A stretch of 64,000 nt of DNA from Apus apus (lineage: Eukaryota > Chordata > Aves > Apodiformes > Apodidae): the NCBI RefSeq assembly GCF_020740795.1, contig NC_067283.1, forward strand, positions 115,759,206 to 115,823,205. The letters run 5' to 3'. A program made the translations under genes and the position numbers. Positions 9,976-22,175 of this stretch are shown here, piece by piece. How positions within the stretch are numbered: position 1 is the stretch's first letter; every line of letters begins with the position of its first letter. Under the pieces are notes generated by a model. That model worked only from the letters and a program-made list of their open reading frames with translations. It ran no database searches and had not been told where the DNA came from.

Positions 9976-12900
9976 ACGAAGTAGCCTTTAAGTTTGTTCC
10001 AAATATTCAAGAATATTACGATTCAACAGTAACTTAAGTTTTTAACATAAACTTGGTGTGAAAGTCAGGCACCATCATGCCTCAGTATTTCCATAAACAC
10101 ATTTTACTCGTGTTTTTATTACGTCAACAAGCCATTAAGAGAATTTCAGGCTTTTTTAGCACTACACTGTTACATAGTGTTACAAGTTTCAGGCTTTAGC
10201 GTTCCATTGCTGAAATTATTATGAATCACTTTATGAGAGATTTTGTAATTACAAAATTTGACAACTACTGAAGACAGAATTGCTAACTATATAATTAGAC
10301 AAACTGTAACAAAACTACTAATCCACCCATATCCTCTGTTTGACCTGTGTGCCCTGCACCATTAGATCCAAGCTATCATATAAACTAGATTCTTCAAATT
10401 ATGGGATGGAAGCTTATACGATCAACTGCCATGAATTATCAGTAACACTCTTAAAAAAAACAGCTGAAAATTTGAAAAGGAAATTTCTGTAGCAGCTGCC
10501 AGAGAAGAGAGAATATGCTAGACATGAACATAAGAAAAAGAATGAGATGACATAAATGAAAGTTAAGAATAACACAAAGTAGAAAAAGCTTCCAGAATTA
10601 ATTCAGGAGACATATATTTTTCTACATTAGCTAACAAAACACCAAAATCAGCCATGAACACATTATTCTGGTTATAACATTTATCTGCTTTACATTGTGT
10701 TTACATTACAATGCAATTATTACATCTGCTTCACTTCATGAAAGTATTGCAGCCTTTTCCTATCCAATATAAACTCTTTAGCAACTTAGTACTTTTGAAG
10801 TCTGTGTGGCTCAATACTTCCAATGCATGTTGTTCAGAAGGTTTGAAACATATCCTATTTAGTTCAGTACATTCTTGTTGTTACATCTGTTAAAGGAAAT
10901 GAATGTCTGTTTACAGACCTTTCCTTTTCGTAATTACAGTACAAGCATCATGGGTTTCACAGCACTCCACAAATAATCCTATGACATTAACCATCCACTT
11001 CTGCCATTTAGTGCAGAATCCCTGCTTCATTACCGAATTCTGACTGTTCATTGTTTCATGGTACAATTATTTCCAACTTCACAAACTCAAAACACTGAAA
11101 TATGGCATTCAGGGCAATACAAAGACAAAAATAAACATTTATGCTCCGTGGGTTTAAAGTGGCATTATCAAACTCACTTTAAAGTCATTAAGTTTCCTCC
11201 ATGATATTCCAATATTTAAGTTCATGCACGTGTTTCCAACATCTCATTTCCTACACCTCCTTTATAAACTGGATTACAAACTAAAGCAAAGTTATTAATA
11301 CACTTTTCCTTAACTCCCTGCAATTTAAACTGAGCAATGCCAAAATCAGTTTTTCCTTTAAATCCAGTGGTTTAAAACTCCATCTTTTACAACAGCTACA
11401 CACCAGCAGCATAAGGTACCTTGTTTTTTGTGCCTGGGGAAGTACTGCTTCACATCTGTCCAGCAAGTGTCACACTTGCCAATGCTTCATTTCCCAGGTC
11501 ACAGAGAACCAAGAGGCCCAAATTCTTTCCCCCCTATGTTTATCTCCATGTTGGAAGGTGCTCAACTCTGAAAGCAGACAGAGCTAGCTTAACTACCTAA
11601 TCAAGGAAAGACTCTTACTGTTCACTCAGAGCCTGCAATTCTACATTACTAATAATTAGACATCCACATAGCTCTGTATGAACATCATCTGTGTACTGCT
11701 AAGAAGCTCCTCTTCTCTCACTGCAGAAGAGCTGAGGCTATACTGCAGGTAACAGTGCCTCCAATATGAATCACAAATGCTACTCCTGATTTCAAGGGTC
11801 AGGCATCTCACAGTAGATCACAGCAGAAATCCTACCTGTCAAAAGGTCAGTTCATCTGAGGCAAAGGCTTACAAGTCTGTCACATGCTTAAAAAACTCAA
11901 GTGATATTCTTCATTCGCTGAATATCTTACCTGGAGAACATCTCCCCTCTAAGAGAATATATTTTTATTACCTTTGGAGACATAGAGCCAACTTTGGGGC
12001 ACATTAACATCTTATTAAACTGTGCTGCATATTCATACAGCAAATCTTCAGGTTTGCCTTCAAGATGCTGCAAGCCCTGTAATTTCACCTTTCTCTTCTT
12101 TTAAAGCAGGATTTCCTGCTTCACTTCAACTAAGGCAACTCTATAATAGACAAAGGCACAAGACTAGTGCAGGATGTCCCTTCCAAATATTTTTGTTTTC
12201 TTCTGCCAACCTGACTCTTCTACCTCTATTTCCTTTGTTTTTTCAGGTGTCCATCTCAAAAAAATGCTCTCCTGCTTCACCTTGCACACCCCATCTCATA
12301 AGCAAAGGACTCTATAGCACATAAATCCTATTATCAAAGGAAAATTAACACAGAAACTGAGGCTGAATTTAAGGTAACAAACACCTTCCTTCACATTAGT
12401 TGTAAGATCGTATCTAAAAACAGACTTCAAGAAGCTGCCTTCCATACTGCAACCAATGCGTCTAACCAGAAATACCTTAATTTTGCAGAAGACTACTACC
12501 ACCACCAGAAGAACAGACAGAATTATCTCACTATGAGGGCATACATTCTTTACTAATGCTTTTAGTAACAGAAATGTCTTAGTTTCTAAAACACAATGCA
12601 GATGCCTACCATTTTCAGGACAAACAAATGCTGAAAGGAAACACATTTTAGAAGGCACTTAAATAACTTGAAGTAAAACTTTAAATAAAAAAAAAACAAA
12701 AACAAAAACAACTAAGCTATGTGATGAATAAATAGCAGGTCTTCTCCTGACCCACTTGCAGAGGATATCATCCCCCGCTCCTCCAAAACAGATTTAACCA
12801 GAAGGCCACATCTAATTACTGAGATACAAGTTACTCCAGGTGGAGATCCTATCTCCCATTACCACCTTATATCAAAGCCTATAAACCTCAAGTTCAAGCC

Positions 12901-15900
12901 ACACTGTAGTCTTAAAGAAAGGCTGTCAATCCCTGACATCTGTAAGGTGCCATCTGGAGCTCTATTTATACTCTGTTGAGATGTGCTTCAGACAGAGAGG
13001 CCGTTTCTTAATTACAGCATCTCCAATAGTCAGTCACAGTGCTGTTAGCAGCTCTGAAACTCTACTGCTGGTCAGCAAAGCAAGTCTTTTTCACTCAACA
13101 AAGCTGAAATTCTGCAGAGCAATCAGGAACTACCCCTAAAGCCCCCTAGGACCCTTCTTCCCAATTCACTAAGAAGTAGTTTCAAAATTCAGTATACAGT
13201 AATTCATAGTGTAGGAGGCTTCCTCCACCTCCCTTTATGAATAATAATTTTACACAATACCAACACAGGAGTTACATGTGACAACCATATTCAGAGTTCA
13301 GAACTAAGAGAAGCTCCTCATTCACCAAAGTAGGTACGGCAATACCTTTAGAGATCTCAACAACATCAAGGGTGGAAGAGAAGGCGATCAAAAGCAACTG
13401 CATTTGGGCAGCTAAGAAAACACTGGATTAAAGACTAGCTTTGAAATTGGCGTATCCCAAAACAATGCAGCTTCTTACAAGTTAAGACACAACTTACACT
13501 GTGATTTCTAGGAAAGCAACAGTTCAAACATGTTTATGGGCAACAAGCACATTATTAGGCACTGTGTTATGGTTTCGTACACAGACTTCAGATCTGAGGG
13601 TTAGCACCTACTTGCATTGCTCTTTTCACAGATTTGACAAGCTGACAAAACACAGTCCACACAACAGATGAGACAAAAGTCTTTCTCCTCCTGCAGTAAA
13701 AAACACCCCTTAATATTTTTCCAAACCCCATGTCTCTTACCTGACAGGAAGTCCAATTTATGTGCCTCAGTTAACAGGTATAAGTCAGAAATCAAATCAA
13801 GGGTTTCTGACACTCATTGCTAGGAAACATCCCACAGCCTGTAGAGGCACCCTTTTTCTTTCTTTTTTGCTTTTAATTGATGGAAACAGACTCTCCATAG
13901 CTGTCTGCAAGTCAGACTTTGACAAAGTCAACTGAAGGTTTTGTCAGCTTTTTTTTTTTTTCCAATGAGCAATTTTGCCATGTCAAAAACATTCATAGAC
14001 TACAAGTCTCCCTCCAATTACAGACATTAATACATCCACTTTGCAAAGAATGGTGCTTTTGGGTACATGGAGCTTCAGGTGGTTTTATTCAAGTTACTCA
14101 CTGACTTGCAGATTGCTGGGAAAGTTCTTCCTGTAGACATAATATCTGGAAAAAGAATTGCCATACAAAGTCTTATTATGTTTACAAACAATTCTGCAAA
14201 AAACATCCAACAAAAATTCCTTTATTTCTTACATGAAACAGACAAGTCGGCACCAATGCTTCTTTCACTAATACTCTCTGGTTAACCAAGACCACAATCA
14301 CATAAACGTCGTAAGAGCACCACACTTAAGAATTACTTCCTTCAGCCAGTTCTACTTCTCTCCCTGAGCCAACTTTCAGTGGTACAACTTTCCACACTTC
14401 TATGGAGGAAACTGGATTACTTTGCTGTAACAAGTTAGAAAGGGTGAACTTCCTCAGGTTACTGCTATTTCAAATTAGTTGCACAATCCAGTTCACAACG
14501 CAGGCCCACAAACTGTTACACTACAACTAAGGCTGGAAAGAGACTGATGAATATCGAGTATTGATCATCAGCAGCAGCATCCAATACGACAAGTGAGAAT
14601 AGTTCACATTCCCAACTGTTTGTGACATTGTCAGTTATTAATAAGGTAACTTCTTATAGATGGCAACCTATTAAAAAAAGTCTCTCTATCCTCTTAAAGA
14701 GCAAGCTAAGATAACCCAAAACTGGGCAATTACCACAGATGCAATTGACGGCAGAGTTTCTCAAAACACAGACTGTGAGGGCACTTCTTCTGCTCTCCCC
14801 TCCCCAGATACACCACCATAATGCTACAAGTTTGATGGTTGCTTTGCTTTTAGTTGTTTTTTTTCCTCTTTTATGGGGATAGTACAGAGTAACTAGGCCA
14901 GATATAATTTAAAGGACTAAAGCACAGAAAGTAAAACTGATTAAATGTCATTTATTTCACAGGAATTAAAACTATTGATAAAAAAAAGTAAGTAAAATAT
15001 GGACAATAATGAAATGTAAAACAAGTAAAGATCCTTTTGATTGCCCACATAAAAATCACAGGTTCTTCCTTAATTATTTTCTATTTGTAAGCAATCATAT
15101 GTTAGAATAATATAATATTTTCCAGTAATAAGGCAATGCACCACCATGTTGATAAACTGTTAAATTATCCGCTTACTACTTTATTTGCATGTTACACAGT
15201 TAACAATCACCTTCAGATCTCTATTGGAATAAATCTGAAAGAAGGTAACAGCAATATATTAAGTAATAAGAGCTGTATGATGAGTTTGAAGAACATTAAA
15301 TTTTCTCTTATCTCAATAAGGTGTTTAGTAATTTTCAATTGTCCTTCTTTACTTCCCTGGGACGAATATTTAGTAGTTCAAAATACCTAACAAAGTGCAC
15401 TAAAAAGTCCCTTTATGGAATATGCCAACTTAAGAACTACACAACCTCAAAAAAAACCCCAACTAAAACAAACAAAACCCCATACCTGTGAGATACTACA
15501 ACTGTACTCCTGCCTTACTGAACCTGAGTCAGTCTGTTTGCAGATACAACATGCATGTGAAATTGCTGTTCTATTACATCTGCTTTTTGAAATGTATAGG
15601 TATATTATCTCTTGAGTCTTTCACATAACATAAGTAAAGGGAAGTTTACACATTACACCCCCTCTCTTCATTCAGACAGAACTGAGAATTTTTAGTCATA
15701 CTTCATTTTTTGTTTGAAGAAGCATGTTCTGGATTTGAACCAAGTCTCTTTCAATCAGTAGACAACACAAGTATTTGTAAAGAATATTTTCCATTACAAT
15801 GAACAAATAAGTAATCTTGAATTTATTAGCAGAATATCTGCAATACAACATAAGCATATTCTACTACAAGGGAGATGCTAGTCCAACTACACAATATATT

Positions 15901-18900
15901 CTTATATAAGACTCATCACTTCACCCAAATTTAATAAAAATACACATTGTGGAGAATGGAAGAAAAACTGTATAAATGAAACACCATTTTGGCAGTATTA
16001 ACTGTCTACCATGTCACAACTACACTAAGGGTCAAATACCCACACTTTTGACATGCCAGCATAGCTATTTGGCATCAACAAACCCAAAATAAAATTTGAG
16101 ACGAACCACTGACATTTAGAGTCTCTCTAGCATCAGGAAAACACCACCATTCAAATGATATGAAGGAAAAGGAAAAACTGCTGCAGTCATATTTATAATA
16201 TATATACCAAAAAAGAATAAATTTTGCAGAATGTAACATGAACATATTTGACTATGCAAAAAACTGGCAGCTAAGTCTGTTACAAAAGAGTGTCTGAGCA
16301 CTAAATTAAAAGAAAATTTGGCAATTTGGGAGCAGTTACCTGAAATATTCACAGAAATCAGATCTCAGTAAAGTGCCATTCTCAACAGAATTTATATTTT
16401 AGCTTTGCTAAGAGTGGTCTGATTTTTTAATCCATGATAGGAGTAGGACTTTCCCTTTAATTAGTTCTGCAATGCTGCTTTCTATTTCTAAAATACACAT
16501 TGCTTTCAATATGTTCAAACTGCAAACAGCATACTGGCCTCTCAAACACACCTTCAAGAATAAAAATGAAGATTGATGTACTGTGTTTCTATCATACAGA
16601 CATCAGTTTCAACTAATCTTTCCAAATAAAGAGAACTGGCAATTGTAATACTGAACACAGTATTTCCCCACAACCAAAACTTTCCTGCTTTCCTGAAAAA
16701 GCAAATACTGTTTCAAAAATAAGTCTTAGGAGGTAAGAAAATACAAGCTATTTAATAACAATAACAGTTCTGAAAAGTTCTGAAGTCAGAGACCCATTAT
16801 AACATTACTTAAGCAGAGCTGCTCTCAGATATTCACACATTAATCTGCTTATTGGACCTATGGCATTACACAGCAAAACAGATGCAGGACATTTGGAACT
16901 CATCTAGTCAACAAAGCAGTTTCACATTTTACTTTAAATCCATAAGTAAACAATACAGGTCAGAAAGAAATTCATGTATCTCTTAAATAAGTCCTTTCAC
17001 ATAGATAGCAGGCTATCAAATTCTACAACAGGTAATCTTCTAGGTGCACAGAGTTCTATAGATTTAGATATAGCCCACTGTAATCATTTCACCTCAATGA
17101 GATAAAGACAGCAAACCCAGCAGCAAAATCTGTTCCCAAGAGTATCCGGGATGCATATAAAAAAGCTAGGCTAGCTGTAACTTGGAGCTGGTAGCTTGAG
17201 TTCAGAACCCTACTCTGGAACTTTGGACTGCAAATCTGAACAAAAGAAAAATGCACACCTGGAGATGGACAAAAGACAGCAAGAATTGCCCTAACATGCC
17301 AGGGGGTTTTCCTGACCAGCCAACAGTAAGCAGTTCCATCTGAACCTCTGTATGAAAACTTTGCGTCAACAAATTTATTCTGATATTTCTATTGACAAGT
17401 GCCAACGATTTAGATGTAATGTATGTATTATTAATAATTTAGCTATGCTCAAATTCCATAAGAAAACACATAACCAAAGTATAATCACTTCCAGCCCTGC
17501 TTACAAATGGGGGCAGAAATAGTGGCTACATGGCTATGTCTTCCAACTTGACTCAAAACTAAACTAAAAGTGAATCTGTAATATTAATTACCTCATGAAC
17601 AGACAAGCTACTTTGAGATTAACCACAGAATGCTAATTAGCTGACAAAAAGTCATTGTAAGCAATTTTTCTATCATCATTAATCATGCTGTAGGCTATTA
17701 CAACAAAGAAATCATATAAGGATCTTTCAACCTGTGCACTGAAATCCTTACTCTGACAAATCAGCTGCAAAGTAGACACTTTGTGATTCTAGCAATTAGA
17801 TTCATAATTTACATATTAATAGTACTTTTTTTGCCTGCTTGGTATCCAACCAAGTCCTGCAGTATAATACAACATTATGTAAGTTGACATCATGCAATTG
17901 GGTGTTTGCTACTTGATAATACTGTTTATCAACTTTACATCAGAATGCTTACTATTAGTAGGGTCCTTCAAAGCACTAGAGAATCACAAATTTCCATTTT
18001 TCTCCCCTCTTAGAAACTCCTCATATAGTGTCATTGAGGTGTGGACCAGAATCAGGAGCACAAGTTTCTTGAGCAATATGCATATGCTGAAGACGACTCA
18101 TGACTTCTTGGACACTGTCCAAACTAACTGTGATGCAGTCTTTGTGACAGCCAGGTGTGCACACTGTAGTTGTCCATTTTGACTTGCTTCATTTTACCAC
18201 AATATGCAAATTAACCCAACCTGTGCAATAAAAGTCTTAAGAACCACACACCACTTTAAGCCAGTTGTCCGCAGAAACTAACTGCTAGCTTAAAACCAAA
18301 TAAAAGACTTAAGAACACATTGGTAACAACCTACCCTACACGATAAAGATACAGAAAAGTCTTTCAAATTACCCTACTATAAAACTGCCACTCTCTTATC
18401 AAAAGAAACAAATCAACATGTTCTGTTCCTTTCCCCCCCACATGCACTCAGCCCCTACTTCAGCAGAATAACTGAAATTCTTAAGAAACGTACTAATAGT
18501 TTAGAAATTTTATTTTCCAACTTAATTTTTGCAAGACTATGTAATTTTAACTGTGTTTAGACAACATGCAAGGGACAAAGAATGTTTTAAACATACACCA
18601 CAAAAGACCTCAAAATAACCCTTGCCCTCTTCTCCAGTCCGAACACAAGTCTGCTGTACGCACTTCTAATTATAAGTATGGTAACATGACATGGAGAGAG
18701 AGCCAGCCCCTCAAATACAACCTCAGAGACTACTAACCCAAATCAGTGCTAAGAACAAGGGTAGATCAACACAACACAGCCTAGTAACAGTTTGCTTTGT
18801 TTTGTTGTTTTTTTTGTAAATCTACAAAACATACAGCTACTGGTACAAAGTGTACAACAATAATATACTTCCACAGTGCAATTAGGTCTATCTTAAACTA

Positions 18901-20083
18901 ATCCCCAATTCCAAAAGATCCTGTTTGCATTTTCAGTTCTACAACTGGCACAAATTAAGTCCCTTACCTCATGTTCTTCACTAAGTTTTCTTTACTACTC
19001 CCAACATAATAAAATACAACTATTTCAAGTTCCAGACAGCATTTAGAGTAAGTACAAATAGGCCCTCTGCAAATTTTCACTAAACTTAATGATGTTTAAA
19101 CATCTAATTTATTTCTTTTTAATATTTCCTTCTTGGCATGAAAGCTTCTGTTAAAACACTAGGTAACAGTAAAGACCTTCCTTCACATGTTTCACCTTCC
19201 AAAAACTTCCCCAGGTATTAGATCTTGAATATTTTTAAAGTTCACAACTTAAATATGCCATAATAGCACAAAAGTTTTCCTTATTTTTATGAACTAGTAG
19301 TGATAGTGTCTAGTATTCCTCACAGTACTTCCCAGCTGTACCAACATCAACTGTAAGAAGCCATGTTTTTCCATATTTATTCTTTCTCCAGCACCACTGA
19401 GGTGACCTTTACCATGCAGTCAACCAAACAACTTCACAAGCTTAAGTTCTTCCAGAAAGCCAGTTTTGTGAATTACTTCTCAAGAAGAGTGGTAGAAAAA
19501 AATATCTGACCCTCTCATTCTCTCCCATAAAGAAATAAAAGGTGAAAGCTTTAAATACTGACCACAGGGAATGGCTCGGAGACAGAACATACTAAACTAC
19601 TCCAGATAAAAAGTAAATGATATAGTAACAAAAAAAAAACACCAAAAAACAAAACACACAACTATGGGTATAAGAAGAGTGAACTAACATTTCTGGGTTG
19701 GTTCCAAGTACCTCAGTTTCAGGCAGGATTTATTATTATTTTTTCATCTCTAGAAGTTAAGAAACATTAAGTCTTATAGAGGTCAGTTCATTTAATTTTC
19801 TCAGCATTCATATTAGCTCCTCTACCTCTGGATCGCTACCCGTCAGAACTCTGAGGGCACGGAGAAAGAAACGTCAGCACGGATCAACAGAACAGCCTGC
19901 AGGAGCTCAGGAAGCCAGTAACGAGAACCCGACGGGAACGCTCTGCCCGCCACATCTGCTTTCTCGGCAGCAGAAGCACTTCGTAAACAGCCGAGGGAAA
20001 AGCAGAGCAACGTTTGTAAACACACGGCTCCCGCACGGCGCTCCTCCGGCCGCTGCCGACGGCCAGCACGGCGGCGCAGCCGG

Positions 20084-20093
20084 GCTGAGTCAT
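20084..20093 (-). promoter_or_regulatory. AP-1 / antioxidant-response-like motif in early intron 1
   Basis: The minus strand reads ATGACTCAGC, an AP-1 site (TGACTCA) that also fits the core RTGACNNNGC of NRF2/MAF elements. It lies about 380 bp downstream of the exon 1 donor, inside the CpG island. A short motif like this can occur by chance. Confidence 0.35.
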
Positions 20094-20481
20094 TCCTTGG
20101 AGTAACTTCCCCACCGATCCCTCTCCCTGGCACCGGAGCCCACAGGAAGGAGGGACCTGCCCCGCCGCCGCCCCTCGCCCCCCAGCACCCCCCGCTCCCG
20201 CGGCCGCGCGGGGGTCACCCCGCCGCCGGCACCAGCAGCGGGACCCCGGCCTCCCCGACAGACACCCCCGGCCTCCCGCCCGCCCCCCAGCCGTTCGCCG
20301 CCCGCCCCGGGGGGGCAGCCCCGCGGCCGGAGCCGGCACCTCGCCAAGGCCGCCCCCCCGGTTACGGAGCCCCCGGTGGGCGGGGATTCCACCCTTCCCC
20401 CAGCCAGGGGGGGCCGAGACGAGGCGCGGGGCAGCGGCGGGAGCCCGCGTCCCGGCCGGGGTCACTCACCCGCGCATCCCG

Positions 20482-20499
20482 CGGCGGCGGCGGCGGCGG
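20482..20499. repeat. (CGG)6 trinucleotide repeat in RB1CC1 exon 1
   Basis: Six perfect CGG units on the + strand read as (CCG)6 in the transcript, just upstream of the exon 1 donor. In the frame of the main ORF they would read as proline. Confidence 0.9.
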
Positions 20500-20605
20500 C
20501 GCGACCTCCCCCGGCCCCCGCGCGGCCGGGCCCGGCGGCTTGGCGGGGGCACGTCCCGCCTCAGCGGTCACCGCGCCCAGGCGAGGCGGGGAGGGGCGGC
20601 GGGCA

Positions 20606-20630
20606 GGGCCGGGCCGGGCCGGGCCGGGCC
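20606..20630. repeat. (GGGCC)5 pentanucleotide repeat in the core promoter
   Basis: Five perfect GGGCC units in tandem, flanked by GGGCA on both sides, lie about 140 bases upstream of the exon 1 donor. The G-run spacing could form a G-quadruplex on the + strand, which is the template strand for RB1CC1. Confidence 0.9.
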
Positions 20631-21130
20631 GGGCAGAGCGGGCGGGCGGCGCGGGGCCGGGCGGGCGGGCCGGGGAGGGGGCCGGGAGCGCTGGCGCAGC
20701 CGCCGCCGCTGTTTGTTATTGTCGTGGGCCGCTTCCGGCGCCAGGGCATGCCGGGAGGGGCGGCCCGGAGGAGGAACCACCGGCCGGAAGCGGCGGCCGC
20801 GCGCGGGCCCGGGAAGGGGGCGGAGGCCCCGGGAGCGGCGGCTGGAAACGGGCCCGGGGCCCGGAGCGGCTGTTCTGAGGCCTCCGCGGCTCCGGGCCCT
20901 CTCCCGACGCGGGCGAGGAGGCGGGCAGCACCCCCTCCTTCGCCTCCACCTTTAAATGTGTTCCCCCCCCCGGCAGGGGAAACCGGCTCCGAGGGTCCTC
21001 GGCGCCCGGGCCGGGCCCCTCTCCGCCTTCCTGCCAGCGAGGGGCGGGCTCCGCTGGGTTCGCGGAGCTTTTGGCACAAAGGCGACCGCCAGCCGCGGAG
21101 TAGGAGCCGACCCCTTACTCGTGACCTGAG

Positions 21131-22175
21131 GAAAGGAAAGTGAACCTCGCACTGTGGGGTTTCCCTTTTATTACAGGTTCCTTTGGAGGCTTAGTTCACG
21201 GAATTTCTCTGTGGGATGGGAAAGTAGCCACCTAAGTAAGAGCAGATCGGAGAGGGATGCGATGAAGTGGCTCGTTTGAGGGGGAAGGGAAGGTGGGGGT
21301 CACAGGCTTTAGCCACAGACGTGCTCCGGCAAAGAGTCCTTGAGGACAGCGTATGGCTGGGTCTTGCCTCCTCTGCTTGCTGTGAACTCTCCTTTTTCCA
21401 TAACCGACACTTCAGGCAGCAGGTGGTGGGACAGAAGACACAACATCGTGCCCAGAAAATGAAGCAAGCACATCGGATGAGGAATGCAAAAGAGGGCGCA
21501 AACGTTTTCTATTCAGCCTTCAGGACTGGTGCGTTCAGCAAAATAGCTAGGTGCATCATACAAAGCATTTTCTGTCCCTCACCTGCATTTCCTCTTGGGC
21601 CTGTTTGTTTAAACCACACACCCAGCCCTTCACTTAATTTCGTTTTTTTACTTCTGGTTCATCAACTTCTAAGTCTGCCAGTTACCACAAGGCGGACCGG
21701 GCTTACAGTTTTCACTGTAAACTTCTGCCACTTTGAAGAGCTTTCTGCCTGTCAGTCATGCTAAAGATGATGAATGGTCACAGCCTGGCCAGACAGGTGT
21801 TTAAAATGCCACTGCCCAGCGCTTTTGAAAGTAAACACAGCTTCACTACCCCCAGTTGCCACCTTGTGGCACCTGATAAACAAGCGCTCTTCAGTTTCAT
21901 AGCTTCTTGGGAGACGTGTCCTGATGACCCACATTCTGAAAAACATCTTTGGCATTTCAGACTACAAAAGCGAATGGAGGTGAGAACATAAGAGTACTCT
22001 GGTAAACAGGCATAATGTAATCAGAAATACAAGTTTTTGAGAAAGCAATTTAAGGCAGCTTTGCGTGTAATAGAACACTGGAAATGTCAGTGTTACTTTA
22101 GTTCTACAGATGGCAACTTCTGCTTTTTGCAGCTCCTAAAGTGGTCATCTCCTTCATAAATTCTTTGAATATGAG
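21131..22175. other. Upstream flank of the RB1CC1 promoter
   Basis: About 1 kb between the CpG island and the solo LTR. It holds the candidate CTCF motif at 21857-21869. The open frame at 21267-21764 (165 codons) matches no family I know and fits no splice model, so no gene is called. Confidence 0.5.
21857..21869 (-). promoter_or_regulatory. Candidate CTCF binding site upstream of the RB1CC1 promoter
   Basis: The minus strand reads CCACAAGGTGGCA, matching the CTCF core pattern CCANNAGRKGGC at every defined position. It lies about 1.2 kb upstream of the predicted start and 300 bp before a solo LTR, a plausible place for an insulator at the gene boundary. No occupancy data are available. Confidence 0.45.

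Larger units (their letters stand above)
7990..20469 (-). other. RB1CC1: RB1CC1 intron 1 (about 12.5 kb)
   Basis: A long first intron runs from the CpG island to exon 2. Nearly all is unremarkable AT-rich sequence without recognisable transposons. It holds a small 19-nt tandem duplication (9938-9975) and, near its 5' end, the rest of the CpG island. An additional alternative non-coding exon cannot be excluded by eye. Confidence 0.65.
5984..20477 (-). other. uORF A of RB1CC1 (20 codons, spliced over exons 1-3)
   Basis: ATG at 20477-20475 in exon 1 (G at -3, C at +4) reads eight bases to the donor, continues through all 48 nt of exon 2 and stops at TAA 5986-5984 in exon 3. It depends on the exon 1-2-3 splice model. 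The stop directly abuts the ATG of uORF C. Confidence 0.5.
20470..20700 (-). other. RB1CC1: Predicted RB1CC1 non-coding exon 1 (5' limit approximate)
   Basis: A strong donor GG/GTGAGTGAC (GT at 20469-20468) lies in the CpG island on the minus strand. It is the natural donor of the first exon and joins the acceptor at 7990 across an intron of about 12.5 kb. The 3' end at 20470 is well supported. The transcription start is not visible; I place it near 20.6-20.7 kb because ETS-type motifs lie at 20732-20738 and 20784-20790. The exon includes six CCG triplets (complement of 20482-20499) and an upstream ATG at 20477-20475, eight bases before the donor. Confidence 0.65.
19900..21130 (-). promoter_or_regulatory. 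RB1CC1: CpG-island promoter of RB1CC1
   Basis: About 1.2 kb of very GC- and CpG-rich DNA stands out from AT-rich flanks. There is no TATA box near the predicted start. The core holds ETS-type motifs, CTTCCGG at 20732-20738 and CCGGAAG at 20784-20790, plus many GGGCGG-like Sp1 boxes. This is typical of a housekeeping, dispersed-start promoter, which fits a constitutively expressed autophagy scaffold. Island promoters often fire in both directions, so a divergent non-coding transcript to the right is possible, but I see no sequence that demonstrates one. Confidence 0.85.

Noticed and set aside
20744..20753. GGGCATGCCG near the RB1CC1 start as a p53 half-site
   Set aside because: It is a single imperfect half-site without a partner at the required spacing, so it is not evidence for p53 control.
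20376..21143. 255-codon + strand open frame and several others in the CpG island
   Set aside because: Stop codons are rare in such GC-rich DNA. The composition (A, G, P, R only) is typical of chance frames, and the strand conflicts with the RB1CC1 promoter.
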